Below, piece after piece: positions 9,417-17,595 of a stretch of 64,000 bases of DNA. Below the pieces are notes generated by a model. That model was not told the origin of the DNA and did no database searches. It saw only the letters and a program-made list of their open reading frames with translations. The position numbers and the translations under genes were made by a program. Source of the stretch: Flavobacterium praedii (GTDB taxonomy: Bacteria; Bacteroidota; Bacteroidia; Flavobacteriales; Flavobacteriaceae); assembly GCF_026810365.1 (NCBI RefSeq), contig NZ_CP113948.1:1761001-1825000 (forward strand). Direction: 5' to 3'. The number at the start of each line of letters is the position of its first letter. Position 1 is the first letter of the stretch.

Positions 9417-9481
9417 CAACTTCAAATGATAAATCTGATTTCAATCAAAAAAATCTGAAATCTAAACTTTAAAATTCGACC

Positions 9482-10222
9482 TTGAGGTATTTTATAAAAC
9501 TAGCATACAACGGAACGCATTATCACGGTTGGCAATACCAGCCCAATGCTGCATCTGTACAAGAAACAATGAACAAAGCTTTTTCGGTTATTCTCAACAA
9601 CGAGATTAACCTTATGGGCGCAGGCCGAACAGATACTGGAGTTCACGCCAAAGAAATGTATGCGCATTTTGATTTGGAAACCCTATTTGATATTCCGAAT
9701 ACAATACACAAACTCAATTCTTTTTTACCGAAAGATATTGTTATCTACGCCATTTTACCAGTTCCTAATGAAGCGCACAGTCGTTTTGATGCTACCAAAA
9801 GAACGTATGAATACCATATAAATACTTTTAAGGATGCTTTTCTTCAAGAGCAAAGTTGGTACTTTCATCAAAAATTGGATTTGGATTTAATGAATGAAGC
9901 AGCGAAATCATTGCTGAATCATACCGATTTTCAATGTTTTTCCAAGGTCAATACGGATGTAAATACCTTTGATTGTAGTATATTTGAAGCCTATTGGAAA
10001 CAAGAGGATGATAAATTAATTTTCACCATTTCGGCCAATCGTTTTTTAAGAAACATGGTACGATCCATAGTAGGAACCTTGATTAATATTGGCTTGCACA
10101 AAATTACATTGGATGATTTTGAAAAAATTATCGAAAGTAAAAACAGAGACAAAGCTGGGTTTTCGGTTCCGGCACATGGGTTATATTTAACCAAAATAGC
10201 ATACGATTACATTACACCATAG
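9482..10222 (+). CDS. truA: tRNA pseudouridine(38-40) synthase TruA
   Basis: Isomerises uridines 38-40 in the anticodon stem-loop of tRNAs. The catalytic aspartate is Asp51 in GAGRTDTGVHA, and the C-terminal FLRNMVRSIVGTL and AGFSVPAHGLYL motifs are present. The length (246) is normal. The start is a TTG: an in-frame TAA ends 9 bases upstream (9470-9472) and no ATG occurs before the conserved RYFIKLAYNGT. The TAG stop codon is part of the right-hand repeat. Confidence 0.93.
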   Translation: MRYFIKLAYNGTHYHGWQYQPNAASVQETMNKAFSVILNNEINLMGAGRTDTGVHAKEMYAHFDLETLFDIPNTIHKLNSFLPKDIVIYAILPVPNEAHSRFDATKRTYEYHINTFKDAFLQEQSWYFHQKLDLDLMNEAAKSLLNHTDFQCFSKVNTDVNTFDCSIFEAYWKQEDDKLIFTISANRFLRNMVRSIVGTLINIGLHKITLDDFEKIIESKNRDKAGFSVPAHGLYLTKIAYDYITP

Positions 10223-10298
10223 CCCCGATAGAAGTGGTATCTTTTTTATTTTTTCTTTAAAAATAAAAAAATACAAGCGGATAGCGGGAATAGCTCCT
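10220..10298 (+). repeat. family A palindromic repeat, right copy
   Basis: Inverted relative to the copy at 9229-9307 (73 of 79 positions agree when reverse-complemented). It begins TAGCCCCGATAGAAGTGG and ends GCGGATAGCGGGAATAGCTCCT, with a poly-T/poly-A hairpin between. Its first three bases are the truA stop codon, and it ends 9 bases before the ABC transporter ATG. Confidence 0.85.
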
Positions 10299-10307
10299 AA
10301 AAAATAA

Positions 10308-12062
10308 ATGAAAGCAAAAGCATTTGATACTCGATTATTCAAGAGAATATTAAAATACACCAAACCCTACCAATGGCGTTTTAATGGTGTGATTATTTTT
10401 GCCATTTCACTGTCGGTATTTGCGGCGCTTCGCCCATATTTGTTGAAACAGACGGTAGACAGTTACATTCAACCCAAAGATCAAAATGGTTTATTACTGT
10501 ATATCACTTTGATGGGAATTATACTTTTATTGGAAGTTTTCTCTCAATTTTTCTTTGTGTATTGGGCGAATTGGCTGGGACAAGATATTGTAAAAGACAT
10601 TCGGGTAAAACTGTTCAAACATATTTTGAGTTTCAGGATGAAATATTTTGATTTGGTTCCTGTGGGTCAACTCGTGACGCGTTCTGTATCGGATATTGAA
10701 GCGATTGCCCGTATTTTTAGTCAAGGATTATTCATGATTATCAGTGACTTGATGAAAATGCTAGTAGTTCTTATTTTTATGTTTTATATGAACTGGAAAC
10801 TGACGTGGATTGTGATTGTTGCCATGCCAATTTTAGTTTTCATCACAAGAATTTTTCAAAAAAAGATGCAAGTTGCCTTTGAGGAAGTACGAACACAAAT
10901 TGCCAATATGAATTCTTTTGTACAAGAAAGAGTGACGGGAATGAAAATAGTTCAGCTGTTTCATCGCGAAGATATTGAGGCCGAAAAATTCAGAGTCATC
11001 AACGACAAACACAACAGGGCGTGGATAAAAACGATTTTGTACAACTCAATTTTCTTTCCAATTGCCGATATTATTTCATCATTAACACTTGGATTTATCG
11101 TTTTGTATGGTGGATTTAATATCTTGCAAGGAGATACGACAACTACTTTTGGAGATTTATTTTCGTACACGATGTTTATTGGAATGTTATTCAATCCTTT
11201 GCGCCAAATTGCAGATAAATTCAACGAGATGCAATTGGGAATGATTGCTGCCAACCGTGTTTTTGATATATTAGATACACAAGACCAAATTCAAGATACA
11301 GGAACTATTGAAGCTCCTTTATTTAATGGAGAAATCCGTTTTGAGAACGTTTATTTTGGCTATATTCCAAATGAAGAAGTCATCAAAGGAATCAATCTCG
11401 AAGTAAAAGCAAGTCAGACTATTGCTATCGTAGGTTCTACAGGAGCCGGAAAATCGACTATAATCAATCTACTGAATCGTTTTTATGAGATCAATAGCGG
11501 CTCAATATTTATAGACAATCAGAATATTGAGAATTACACTTTAAGTTCGCTGCGCAAGCAAATTGCGGTTGTTTTGCAGGATGTCTTTCTTTTTGCCGAT
11601 ACCATTTACAATAATATCACCCTCAATAATCCTGAAATCACTAGAGAACACGTTTTGGCTGCTGCCAAAAAAATAGGAGTCCACGATTTTATCATGAGCT
11701 TACCGGACAATTATGATTTTGATGTAAAGGAACGTGGCGTTATGCTATCTTCAGGACAACGCCAATTAATAGCTTTCCTGCGTGCGTATGTGAGTAATCC
11801 GAGCATTCTTATTCTGGACGAAGCAACATCTTCAATCGATACCTATTCGGAAGAATTAATTCAGCGCGCCACCGAAACTATTACCAAAGGAAGAACATCG
11901 ATTGTTATTGCACATCGTTTGGCTACTATTGTCAATGCTGATAAAATTGTAGTAATGGACAAAGGACTCATTGTAGAACAAGGAACGCATCAGGAATTAA
12001 TCAACCAAGAAAAAGGATATTACAAAAACTTGTATGATTCGCAGTTTTCGGTTGCCAATTAA
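10308..12062 (+). CDS. ABC-type exporter, fused permease-ATPase (MsbA/MdlB type)
   Basis: 584-residue half-transporter that should work as a dimer in the inner membrane. The transmembrane domain covers residues ~20-320. The nucleotide-binding domain has Walker A GSTGAGKST (376-384), the Q-loop near 424, the signature LSSGQ (480-484), Walker B ILILDEATS (500-508) and the H-loop His536. All catalytic residues are present. Lipid flippases and multidrug exporters share this layout, and the substrate cannot be read from the sequence. It follows truA across a palindromic repeat and I see no -7 box of its own. Confidence 0.9.
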   Translation: MKAKAFDTRLFKRILKYTKPYQWRFNGVIIFAISLSVFAALRPYLLKQTVDSYIQPKDQNGLLLYITLMGIILLLEVFSQFFFVYWANWLGQDIVKDIRVKLFKHILSFRMKYFDLVPVGQLVTRSVSDIEAIARIFSQGLFMIISDLMKMLVVLIFMFYMNWKLTWIVIVAMPILVFITRIFQKKMQVAFEEVRTQIANMNSFVQERVTGMKIVQLFHREDIEAEKFRVINDKHNRAWIKTILYNSIFFPIADIISSLTLGFIVLYGGFNILQGDTTTTFGDLFSYTMFIGMLFNPLRQIADKFNEMQLGMIAANRVFDILDTQDQIQDTGTIEAPLFNGEIRFENVYFGYIPNEEVIKGINLEVKASQTIAIVGSTGAGKSTIINLLNRFYEINSGSIFIDNQNIENYTLSSLRKQIAVVLQDVFLFADTIYNNITLNNPEITREHVLAAAKKIGVHDFIMSLPDNYDFDVKERGVMLSSGQRQLIAFLRAYVSNPSILILDEATSSIDTYSEELIQRATETITKGRTSIVIAHRLATIVNADKIVVMDKGLIVEQGTHQELINQEKGYYKNLYDSQFSVAN

Positions 12063-12165
12063 TTTAAATTAAGAAAATTACCTTATTATCTGCAATTATC
12101 TCATCAAAACTCCAAAGAAAAACCTAACAAACAATCAATTAACACATTAAATACTTTTATTTAAA

Positions 12166-12173
12166 TATCTTTG
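12166..12173 (+). promoter_or_regulatory. -7 box of the HNH-like gene
   Basis: TATCTTTG, an exact TAnnTTTG match, 21 bases before the ATG at 12195. Confidence 0.55.
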
Positions 12174-12194
12174 AATATCTAAATTCAAATTCAA

Positions 12195-12779
12195 ATGCCA
12201 CAAATTAGAATTTACCCAAACGAAAAATTTAAAGAAATAGAAATTGAATATCCTTTGAAACTTCGATATGCTATTTCAAATAAAGGACGATTAATTAGCT
12301 TTTCAGAAAACTTGGAAGATTGTCGTCTTTTAAAAGGATCTATAAGTGATGGTTATCCAACTTTTTCATACCAAATAAAAAGAGACGGCAAAAGGAGTAG
12401 CAAATGTTTATTTCTATATAAACTAGTAGCGCAATATTTTATTCCGAAACAATCTGAGGATCAAACGTATGTATTACATTTAGACTACAGTCGTAATAAC
12501 GATGATGTAAATAATTTACGTTGGGCTACCAGAGCTGAAATGATTGAACATAGAAATAAGAGTCCAAAAATAATTCAGGCCAGAAAAGATCTAATCGAAC
12601 ACAACTTAAAAGCTGACGGAAGAAAATTAACGATTACCAAAGTCATGTTAATCAAAACCATTTTATCTCGACCAGAACAAAAAACGCGCCTAAAAATGAT
12701 TGCCAAACAATTTGGTGTAAGCGAAATGCAAATCAGACGTATTGCATCTGGTGAAAATTGGGGACATGTAAAGATTTAA
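12195..12779 (+). CDS. NUMOD4/HNH-like protein with C-terminal helix-turn-helix
   Basis: 194 residues. The N-terminal part (YAISNKGRLISF) fits a NUMOD4-like motif of homing endonucleases. The centre (VLHLDYSRNNDDVNNLRWAT) resembles the HNH motif H-x-D-x(n)-N-x-x-x-N-L-R-W. The C-terminus (MIAKQFGVSEMQIRRIASG) is a NUMOD1/resolvase-like helix-turn-helix. The whole is like a free-standing homing-endonuclease relative, but it is not in an intron or intein here and may act as a DNA-binding regulator. The canonical second His is replaced (HLD rather than HHID), so nuclease activity is uncertain. It has its own -7 box. Confidence 0.7.
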   Translation: MPQIRIYPNEKFKEIEIEYPLKLRYAISNKGRLISFSENLEDCRLLKGSISDGYPTFSYQIKRDGKRSSKCLFLYKLVAQYFIPKQSEDQTYVLHLDYSRNNDDVNNLRWATRAEMIEHRNKSPKIIQARKDLIEHNLKADGRKLTITKVMLIKTILSRPEQKTRLKMIAKQFGVSEMQIRRIASGENWGHVKI

Positions 12780-12783
12780 TTAT

Positions 12784-12803
12784 ACCGTTGGGTGAAATTA
12801 ATT
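12784..12803 (+). repeat. solo IS982-type inverted-repeat end
   Basis: Matches the left end of the intact IS at 47459 over its first ~21 bases, except for one missing C (ACCG instead of ACCCG). No second end or transposase lies nearby, so this is a relic left after loss of an element. It sits 5 bp behind the preceding stop codon. The rest of the gap to lpd holds nothing clear beyond a weak -7-like TAAATTCG at 13061. Confidence 0.6.
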
Positions 12804-13153
12804 ATTAGTTTTTAAACAATTAACGATCGATGTTATCTCCACAAGCAACCTATAGTTATTTTTTCTATATAAAAAATTCCTTCACCTGTTTATAATTTCA
12901 TAAGTATCCAATAAATATAATTTATAACCAAAAGTATATTCTACAATTATTGAAAACGAAATCTACTACTATTTCGAAAATAAAAAATCAAAGTCAGATC
13001 TATCAAAAAATAGAGAAAAACTTTGTCTTAACTAAATTTTTCAATAATCAAATAAATCCTTAAATTCGCACTCTCAATTTATTATTTTAAATAAACATTA
13101 AAATGAAACGTGGTATTCATGTTCCATTTTTATTAATTAATAACAAATACAAA

Positions 13154-14542
13154 ATGAAATACGATATTATAGTTTTAGGAAGTGGCCCTGGAGGATATGT
13201 TACCGCAATTAGAGCCTCACAATTAGGATTTAAAGTTGCCGTAGTAGAAAAAGAAAACCTTGGTGGCGTATGTTTAAACTGGGGATGTATTCCAACTAAA
13301 GCATTATTAAAATCGGCTCAAGTTTTTGATTATTTAAAGCATGCTTCTGATTACGGATTGACTGTTTCATCATTTGACAAAGACTTCCCTGCAGTAGTGC
13401 AACGTAGTCGTGGAGTTGCCGAAGGAATGAGCAAAGGAGTTCAATTCTTGATGAAAAAAAATAAAATTGACGTTATTGATGGTTTTGGAAAGTTAAAAGC
13501 TGGTAAAAAACTAGACGTTACTGATAAAGACGGAAAAGTAACTGAATACAGTGCCGACCACATTATCATTGCTACTGGAGCTCGCTCTCGTGAATTACCA
13601 AACTTACCTCAAGATGGTATTAAAGTAATTGGTTACCGTCAAGCAATGACATTACCAACTCAACCAAAATCGATGATCATTGTAGGCTCTGGAGCTATTG
13701 GAGTAGAATTTGCACATTTTTATAACTCAATGGGAACGGATGTAACTATTGTAGAATTTATGCCAAACGTAGTTCCTGTAGAAGACGAAGACATTTCAAA
13801 ACAATTTGAGCGTTCTTTGAAAAAAGCGGGTATCAAAATCATGACCAACTCATCTGTTGAACGTATTGATACTACTGGTACTGGAGTAAAAGCGTTTGTT
13901 AAAACAGCAAAAGGTGAAGAAGTTTTGGAAGCTGACATTTTATTATCAGCTGTAGGTATCAAAACCAACATCGAAAATATAGGATTAGAAGAAGTGGGTA
14001 TTGCTACCGATAGAGACAAAATCTTGGTAAATGCATACAACCAAACAAACATTCCAGGATATTATGCTATTGGAGATGTTACACCAGGTCAAGCTTTGGC
14101 TCACGTAGCTTCGGCTGAAGGAATCAATTGTGTAGAAAAAATTGCTGGATTGCACGTAGATCCTATCGATTATGGAAACGTTCCAGGATGTACGTATGCC
14201 ACTCCCGAAATTGCTTCTGTTGGATTAACAGAAAAACAAGCCAAAGAAAAAGGATATGAATTAAAAATTGGTAAATTCCCATTCTCTGCTTCAGGAAAAG
14301 CAAAAGCTGCTGGAACTCCAGATGGTTTTGTAAAAGTAATTTTTGATGCCAAATACGGCGAATGGTTAGGATGTCACATGATTGGTGCAGGTGTTACCGA
14401 TATGATTGCTGAAGCAGTTGTTGCACGTAAATTGGAAACAACTGGACATGAAATCCTAAAATCAATTCACCCTCACCCAACTATGAGTGAAGCAGTTATG
14501 GAAGCAGTTGCTGATGCTTATGGAGAAGTGATTCACTTGTAA
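13154..14542 (+). CDS. lpdA: dihydrolipoyl dehydrogenase (E3)
   Basis: FAD flavoenzyme that reoxidises dihydrolipoamide with NAD+ in the 2-oxoacid dehydrogenase and glycine-cleavage complexes. From the ATG at 13154 (462 residues) it starts MKYDIIVLGSGPGG, with the FAD-binding GxGxxG at 9-14. The redox disulfide is Cys40/Cys45 (CLNWGC). An NAD-binding GSGAIGVEFA and the C-terminal HPHPTMSE base motif are present. An upstream ATG at 13103 would add 17 residues that do not belong to the family, so 13154 is preferred. No E1 or E2 genes are nearby. Confidence 0.95.
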   Translation: MKYDIIVLGSGPGGYVTAIRASQLGFKVAVVEKENLGGVCLNWGCIPTKALLKSAQVFDYLKHASDYGLTVSSFDKDFPAVVQRSRGVAEGMSKGVQFLMKKNKIDVIDGFGKLKAGKKLDVTDKDGKVTEYSADHIIIATGARSRELPNLPQDGIKVIGYRQAMTLPTQPKSMIIVGSGAIGVEFAHFYNSMGTDVTIVEFMPNVVPVEDEDISKQFERSLKKAGIKIMTNSSVERIDTTGTGVKAFVKTAKGEEVLEADILLSAVGIKTNIENIGLEEVGIATDRDKILVNAYNQTNIPGYYAIGDVTPGQALAHVASAEGINCVEKIAGLHVDPIDYGNVPGCTYATPEIASVGLTEKQAKEKGYELKIGKFPFSASGKAKAAGTPDGFVKVIFDAKYGEWLGCHMIGAGVTDMIAEAVVARKLETTGHEILKSIHPHPTMSEAVMEAVADAYGEVIHL

Positions 14543-14612
14543 AAAAGTAGTCCTTTTGAGATTCATTACATTGGATTTCAAATATATACCACTACAAAAC
14601 ATATAAACAAAA

Positions 14613-14653
14613 AACACCCCGATAGAAAATATTTTAGATCGGGGTATTTTTAC
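14613..14653 (+). terminator. terminator after lpdA
   Basis: CCCCGAT/ATCGGGG stem (14617-14623 with 14638-14644) containing a further AAAAT/ATTTT pairing and followed by a T-rich run. Confidence 0.75.
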
Positions 14654-14692
14654 AAGTAAATCTCTATAATTTTTATAGAATTAATATATTTA

Positions 14693-14700
14693 TAATTTTG
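14693..14700 (+). promoter_or_regulatory. -7 box of cysK
   Basis: TAATTTTG, exact TAnnTTTG, 47 bases before the cysK ATG. Confidence 0.5.
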
Positions 14701-14747
14701 AAAATAACATTTTCTATCATATATTTACTCAAATAAAATATACAAAC

Positions 14748-15662
14748 ATGGTACACAACAACATATTAGAAACTATTGGTAATACACCACACGTAAAAAT
14801 CAATAAATTATTTGGTCCAAACGCAAATGTTTGGGTAAAACTAGAGAAAACAAATCCAGGCGCCAGTATCAAAGATAGAATCGCATTATCGATGATAGAA
14901 GATGCCGAGCAAAAAGGATTTTTACAAAAAGGGAGTACCATAATCGAGGCTACATCTGGAAACACAGGAATAGGTTTAGCAATGGTTGCTGCTGTAAAAG
15001 GCTACCGATTAATCCTAGTAATGCCCGAATCTATGTCTATTGAAAGACGTCGTTTGATGAGTATTTACGGTGCTGAGTTTGTTCTTACACCTCGCGAAAA
15101 AGGAATGAAAGGCGCCATAGAAAAAGCACAAGAATTAACAGCCGAAATTCCACAAGCTTGGTCTCCTCTACAATTTGAAAACCCAGCAAATATCGACATC
15201 CACAAAACCACAACAGCTCAAGAAATCATTAAAGCTTTTCCAAATGGTTTAGATTATTTAATAACTGGTGTTGGTACTGGCGGACATATTACCGGTTGTG
15301 CCGAAATACTAAAACAAAAATTTCCAAACCTAAAAGTCTTTGCTGTAGAACCTGAAGCCTCTCCTGTCATCAGTGGTGGAGCCCCTTCACCTCACCCTAT
15401 TCAAGGAATTGGCGCAGGTTTTATTCCAACCAATTTACATACTTCAATTCTTGACGGAACGATTCAAGTAAGCAAAGACGAGGCATTTGAATTTACACAA
15501 AGAGCAGCCAAAGAAGAAGGTATCCTTCTGGGAATTTCTTCAGGAGCTTCGCTGGCAGCGGTTGCCAAAAAACTTAAGGAGATTCCATCCGATTCCAAAA
15601 TACTTACCTTTTGTTATGACACTGGAGAACGCTATTTGAGTATCGAAGGTTTATTCGAATAA
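14748..15662 (+). CDS. cysK: cysteine synthase A (O-acetylserine sulfhydrylase)
   Basis: PLP enzyme making cysteine from O-acetylserine and sulfide. The PLP lysine is Lys42 ([10 protein letters not shown]), the substrate loop is TSGNTG (69-74), and the phosphate-binding [10 protein letters not shown] follows. Length (304) and start are typical. It stands alone between two terminators and is distinct from the second paralogue at 20667, which sits behind cysE. Confidence 0.92.
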   Translation: MVHNNILETIGNTPHVKINKLFGPNANVWVKLEKTNPGASIKDRIALSMIEDAEQKGFLQKGSTIIEATSGNTGIGLAMVAAVKGYRLILVMPESMSIERRRLMSIYGAEFVLTPREKGMKGAIEKAQELTAEIPQAWSPLQFENPANIDIHKTTTAQEIIKAFPNGLDYLITGVGTGGHITGCAEILKQKFPNLKVFAVEPEASPVISGGAPSPHPIQGIGAGFIPTNLHTSILDGTIQVSKDEAFEFTQRAAKEEGILLGISSGASLAAVAKKLKEIPSDSKILTFCYDTGERYLSIEGLFE

Positions 15663-15683
15663 AAAAACAACTTTTAACAAACC

Positions 15684-15716
15684 TACCGATTTGTGAAAGC
15701 AAGTCGGTTTTTTTTG
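15684..15716 (+). terminator. terminator after cysK
   Basis: Stem ACCGATTTG/CAAGTCGGT (one G-T pair) followed by eight Ts. It lies between the convergent cysK and Lrp-type genes. Confidence 0.75.
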
Positions 15717-15718
15717 TT

Positions 15719-16171
15719 TTACAAATTAAAAGCAAAATCGTTTTTTATTTCTTCCATTACAAAAGAACTTTGCACGTTAGAAATCCCTTTGATAACCGAT
15801 AATTTATCGATGACAAACTTTTGGTATTCATTCATATCATTGACTGCCACTTTTAATAAAAAATCATAATTACCCGAAACGTGAAAACAGCCTATAACTT
15901 CTGACAATGCAAGAATATGTTGTTTAAAATCATCTATCAATTCCCGGGAATGTATTGCTAAAGTCACTTGACAATACACACTGATTGATTTTCCAATTTT
16001 GGAAGCATCCAACAAAGCCACGTATTTTTTTATGTATTTTTTTTGCTCCAACTTTTTAATTCTTTCAAAGGTAGGAGAAACAGACAATCCTACTTTTTCG
16101 GCTATTTCTTTGGTGTTTTGTTTGGCATCCTGCTGCAAAAGCATCAAAATTTTTTTGTCTATGGCATCCAT
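15719..16171 (-). CDS. Lrp/AsnC family transcriptional regulator
   Basis: 150 residues. An N-terminal winged helix-turn-helix (MDAIDKKILMLLQQDAKQNTKEIAEKVGLS) is followed by the RAM/AsnC_trans_reg domain that binds small ligands such as amino acids (about 65-145, with VSGNYDFLLKV). It is divergent from the decarboxylase gene across 154 bp. Lrp-type proteins often control the adjacent divergent gene in response to its substrate, so regulation of the decarboxylase is a reasonable inference. Confidence 0.9.
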   Translation of the reverse strand: MDAIDKKILMLLQQDAKQNTKEIAEKVGLSVSPTFERIKKLEQKKYIKKYVALLDASKIGKSISVYCQVTLAIHSRELIDDFKQHILALSEVIGCFHVSGNYDFLLKVAVNDMNEYQKFVIDKLSVIKGISNVQSSFVMEEIKNDFAFNL

Positions 16172-16325
16172 TTCAGAATAATTATATGGTTTAAAAAATT
16201 ACAAATATCAAATACAATACATAAAAACTGTATTTAGACACAAATCTAGAATTATATTTTGAAAACGATAACATATAAAGTTTTTTTAAATCATTAAAAC
16301 TACATTTACGGTAAAATATAATACA

Positions 16326-17486
16326 ATGCTACCTGTTTCAGAATCATTATCACCACAAGACAATCAACGTTTATTCGAGCTAAATCAATACATAGAAAAT
16401 GCCAGAGATAATTTCTTGGGTTATCCAGTATCCAAAGATTTTGACTATTCGGAAATCAATCATTTTTTTAAATATCCAATCAATAATCTCGGCGATCCTT
16501 TTGAGGATTGTACCTATAAAGTACAAACCCATGAATTGGAAAGAGAGGTGGTTGGCTTTTTTGCAAAATTATTTCGTGCCAATCCAAAAGATTATTGGGG
16601 CTATGTCACCAATGGCGGATCGGAGAGTAATTTATACGGATTGTATCTCGCTCGAGAATTGTACCCAAAAGCTATGGTTTATTACTCGGAGTCGACTCAT
16701 TATAGTGTTCGCAAAAACATTCATTTACTCAATATTCCAAGTATTGTAATCCGTTCTCAAGAAAATGGGGAGATCGATTATGTCGATTTTGAAAACACCC
16801 TAAAAATGAATCGCCACAAACCCGCCATTGTACTTACTACTTTTGGTACAACTATGAAAGAAGCCAAAGATGATGTTTCAAAAATTAGAAACATTCTAAA
16901 AGGATTAGCCATACAAGACAGTTATATTCATTGTGACGCAGCCTTATCAGGCAGTTACGGCGCTTTTATGGAACCTCGTTTACCCTTTGATTTTAAGGAT
17001 GGAGCAGATAGTATTTCGATAAGCGGACATAAATTTATAGGCTCACCGATTCCAACCGGCGTTATTATTACGAAGCGTTCCAATAGGGACCGAATTTCAA
17101 AAGGAATATCTTACATTGGCTCTTTAGACACCACCATTACTGGGTCTAGAAACGGTCATTGTCCATTATTTTTATGGTATGCTATAAAGAAACTTGGAGT
17201 TGATGGTTTAAAAAACCGTTATGAACACAGCTTAGAAGTAGCCAAATATTGTGAACAAAGACTTAATAATATTGGAATTCCGGCTTGGCGAAATCCAAAT
17301 GCCATTACGGTTGTTTTCCCAAAGACTACGGACGAAGTCAAAACAAAATGGCAATTAGCTACAGAAGGTGATATCTCACATATTATTTGCATGCCCAATG
17401 TAACAAAAAACCAAATTGACCTTTTTATAAACGATATTGAAAATTGTATTGAAAACCCGGAAGAAATAATGGAATTTAGTTTTTAG
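16326..17486 (+). CDS. hdc: PLP-dependent histidine decarboxylase-like enzyme
   Basis: 386-residue group II PLP decarboxylase. It closely follows the pattern of Gram-negative histidine decarboxylases such as that of Morganella morganii: GYP...DFDY near residue 32, WGYVTNGG(S/T)E (91-100), THYS with His125 stacking on PLP, HCDAALSG (Asp204), SGHK with the PLP lysine 236, then GSPIP, TITGSRNGH and the C-terminal ITVVFP. The reaction would be histidine to histamine plus CO2. A related amino-acid decarboxylase with another substrate is possible. Divergent Lrp-type regulator; its own terminator follows. No antiporter gene adjoins it. Confidence 0.82.
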   Translation: MLPVSESLSPQDNQRLFELNQYIENARDNFLGYPVSKDFDYSEINHFFKYPINNLGDPFEDCTYKVQTHELEREVVGFFAKLFRANPKDYWGYVTNGGSESNLYGLYLARELYPKAMVYYSESTHYSVRKNIHLLNIPSIVIRSQENGEIDYVDFENTLKMNRHKPAIVLTTFGTTMKEAKDDVSKIRNILKGLAIQDSYIHCDAALSGSYGAFMEPRLPFDFKDGADSISISGHKFIGSPIPTGVIITKRSNRDRISKGISYIGSLDTTITGSRNGHCPLFLWYAIKKLGVDGLKNRYEHSLEVAKYCEQRLNNIGIPAWRNPNAITVVFPKTTDEVKTKWQLATEGDISHIICMPNVTKNQIDLFINDIENCIENPEEIMEFSF

Positions 17487-17546
17487 AATTCTAAATGATT
17501 CCAAAAAAATTTCATCCTACTTATTTATTTTTAATTCTAAAATCCA

Positions 17547-17588
17547 GTCACAAATTGAATTTATCTTAATCAATTTGTGGCTTTTTTA
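17547..17588 (+). terminator. terminator after hdc
   Basis: Stem CACAAATTGA/TCAATTTGTG with an 11-nt loop and a following T6 run, in the gap before the convergent Nramp gene. Confidence 0.8.
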
Positions 17589-17595
17589 TTAAATA

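Noticed and set aside
9251..9472. 73-codon plus-strand frame upstream of truA
   Set aside because: It begins inside the palindromic repeat and runs across the truA promoter; the amino-acid sequence is just the translated repeat and AT-rich leader.
13103..13153. N-terminal extension of dihydrolipoyl dehydrogenase from the ATG at 13103
   Set aside because: The family starts at the MKYDIIVLGSGPGG methionine; the extra 17 residues do not resemble a targeting signal or a conserved extension.
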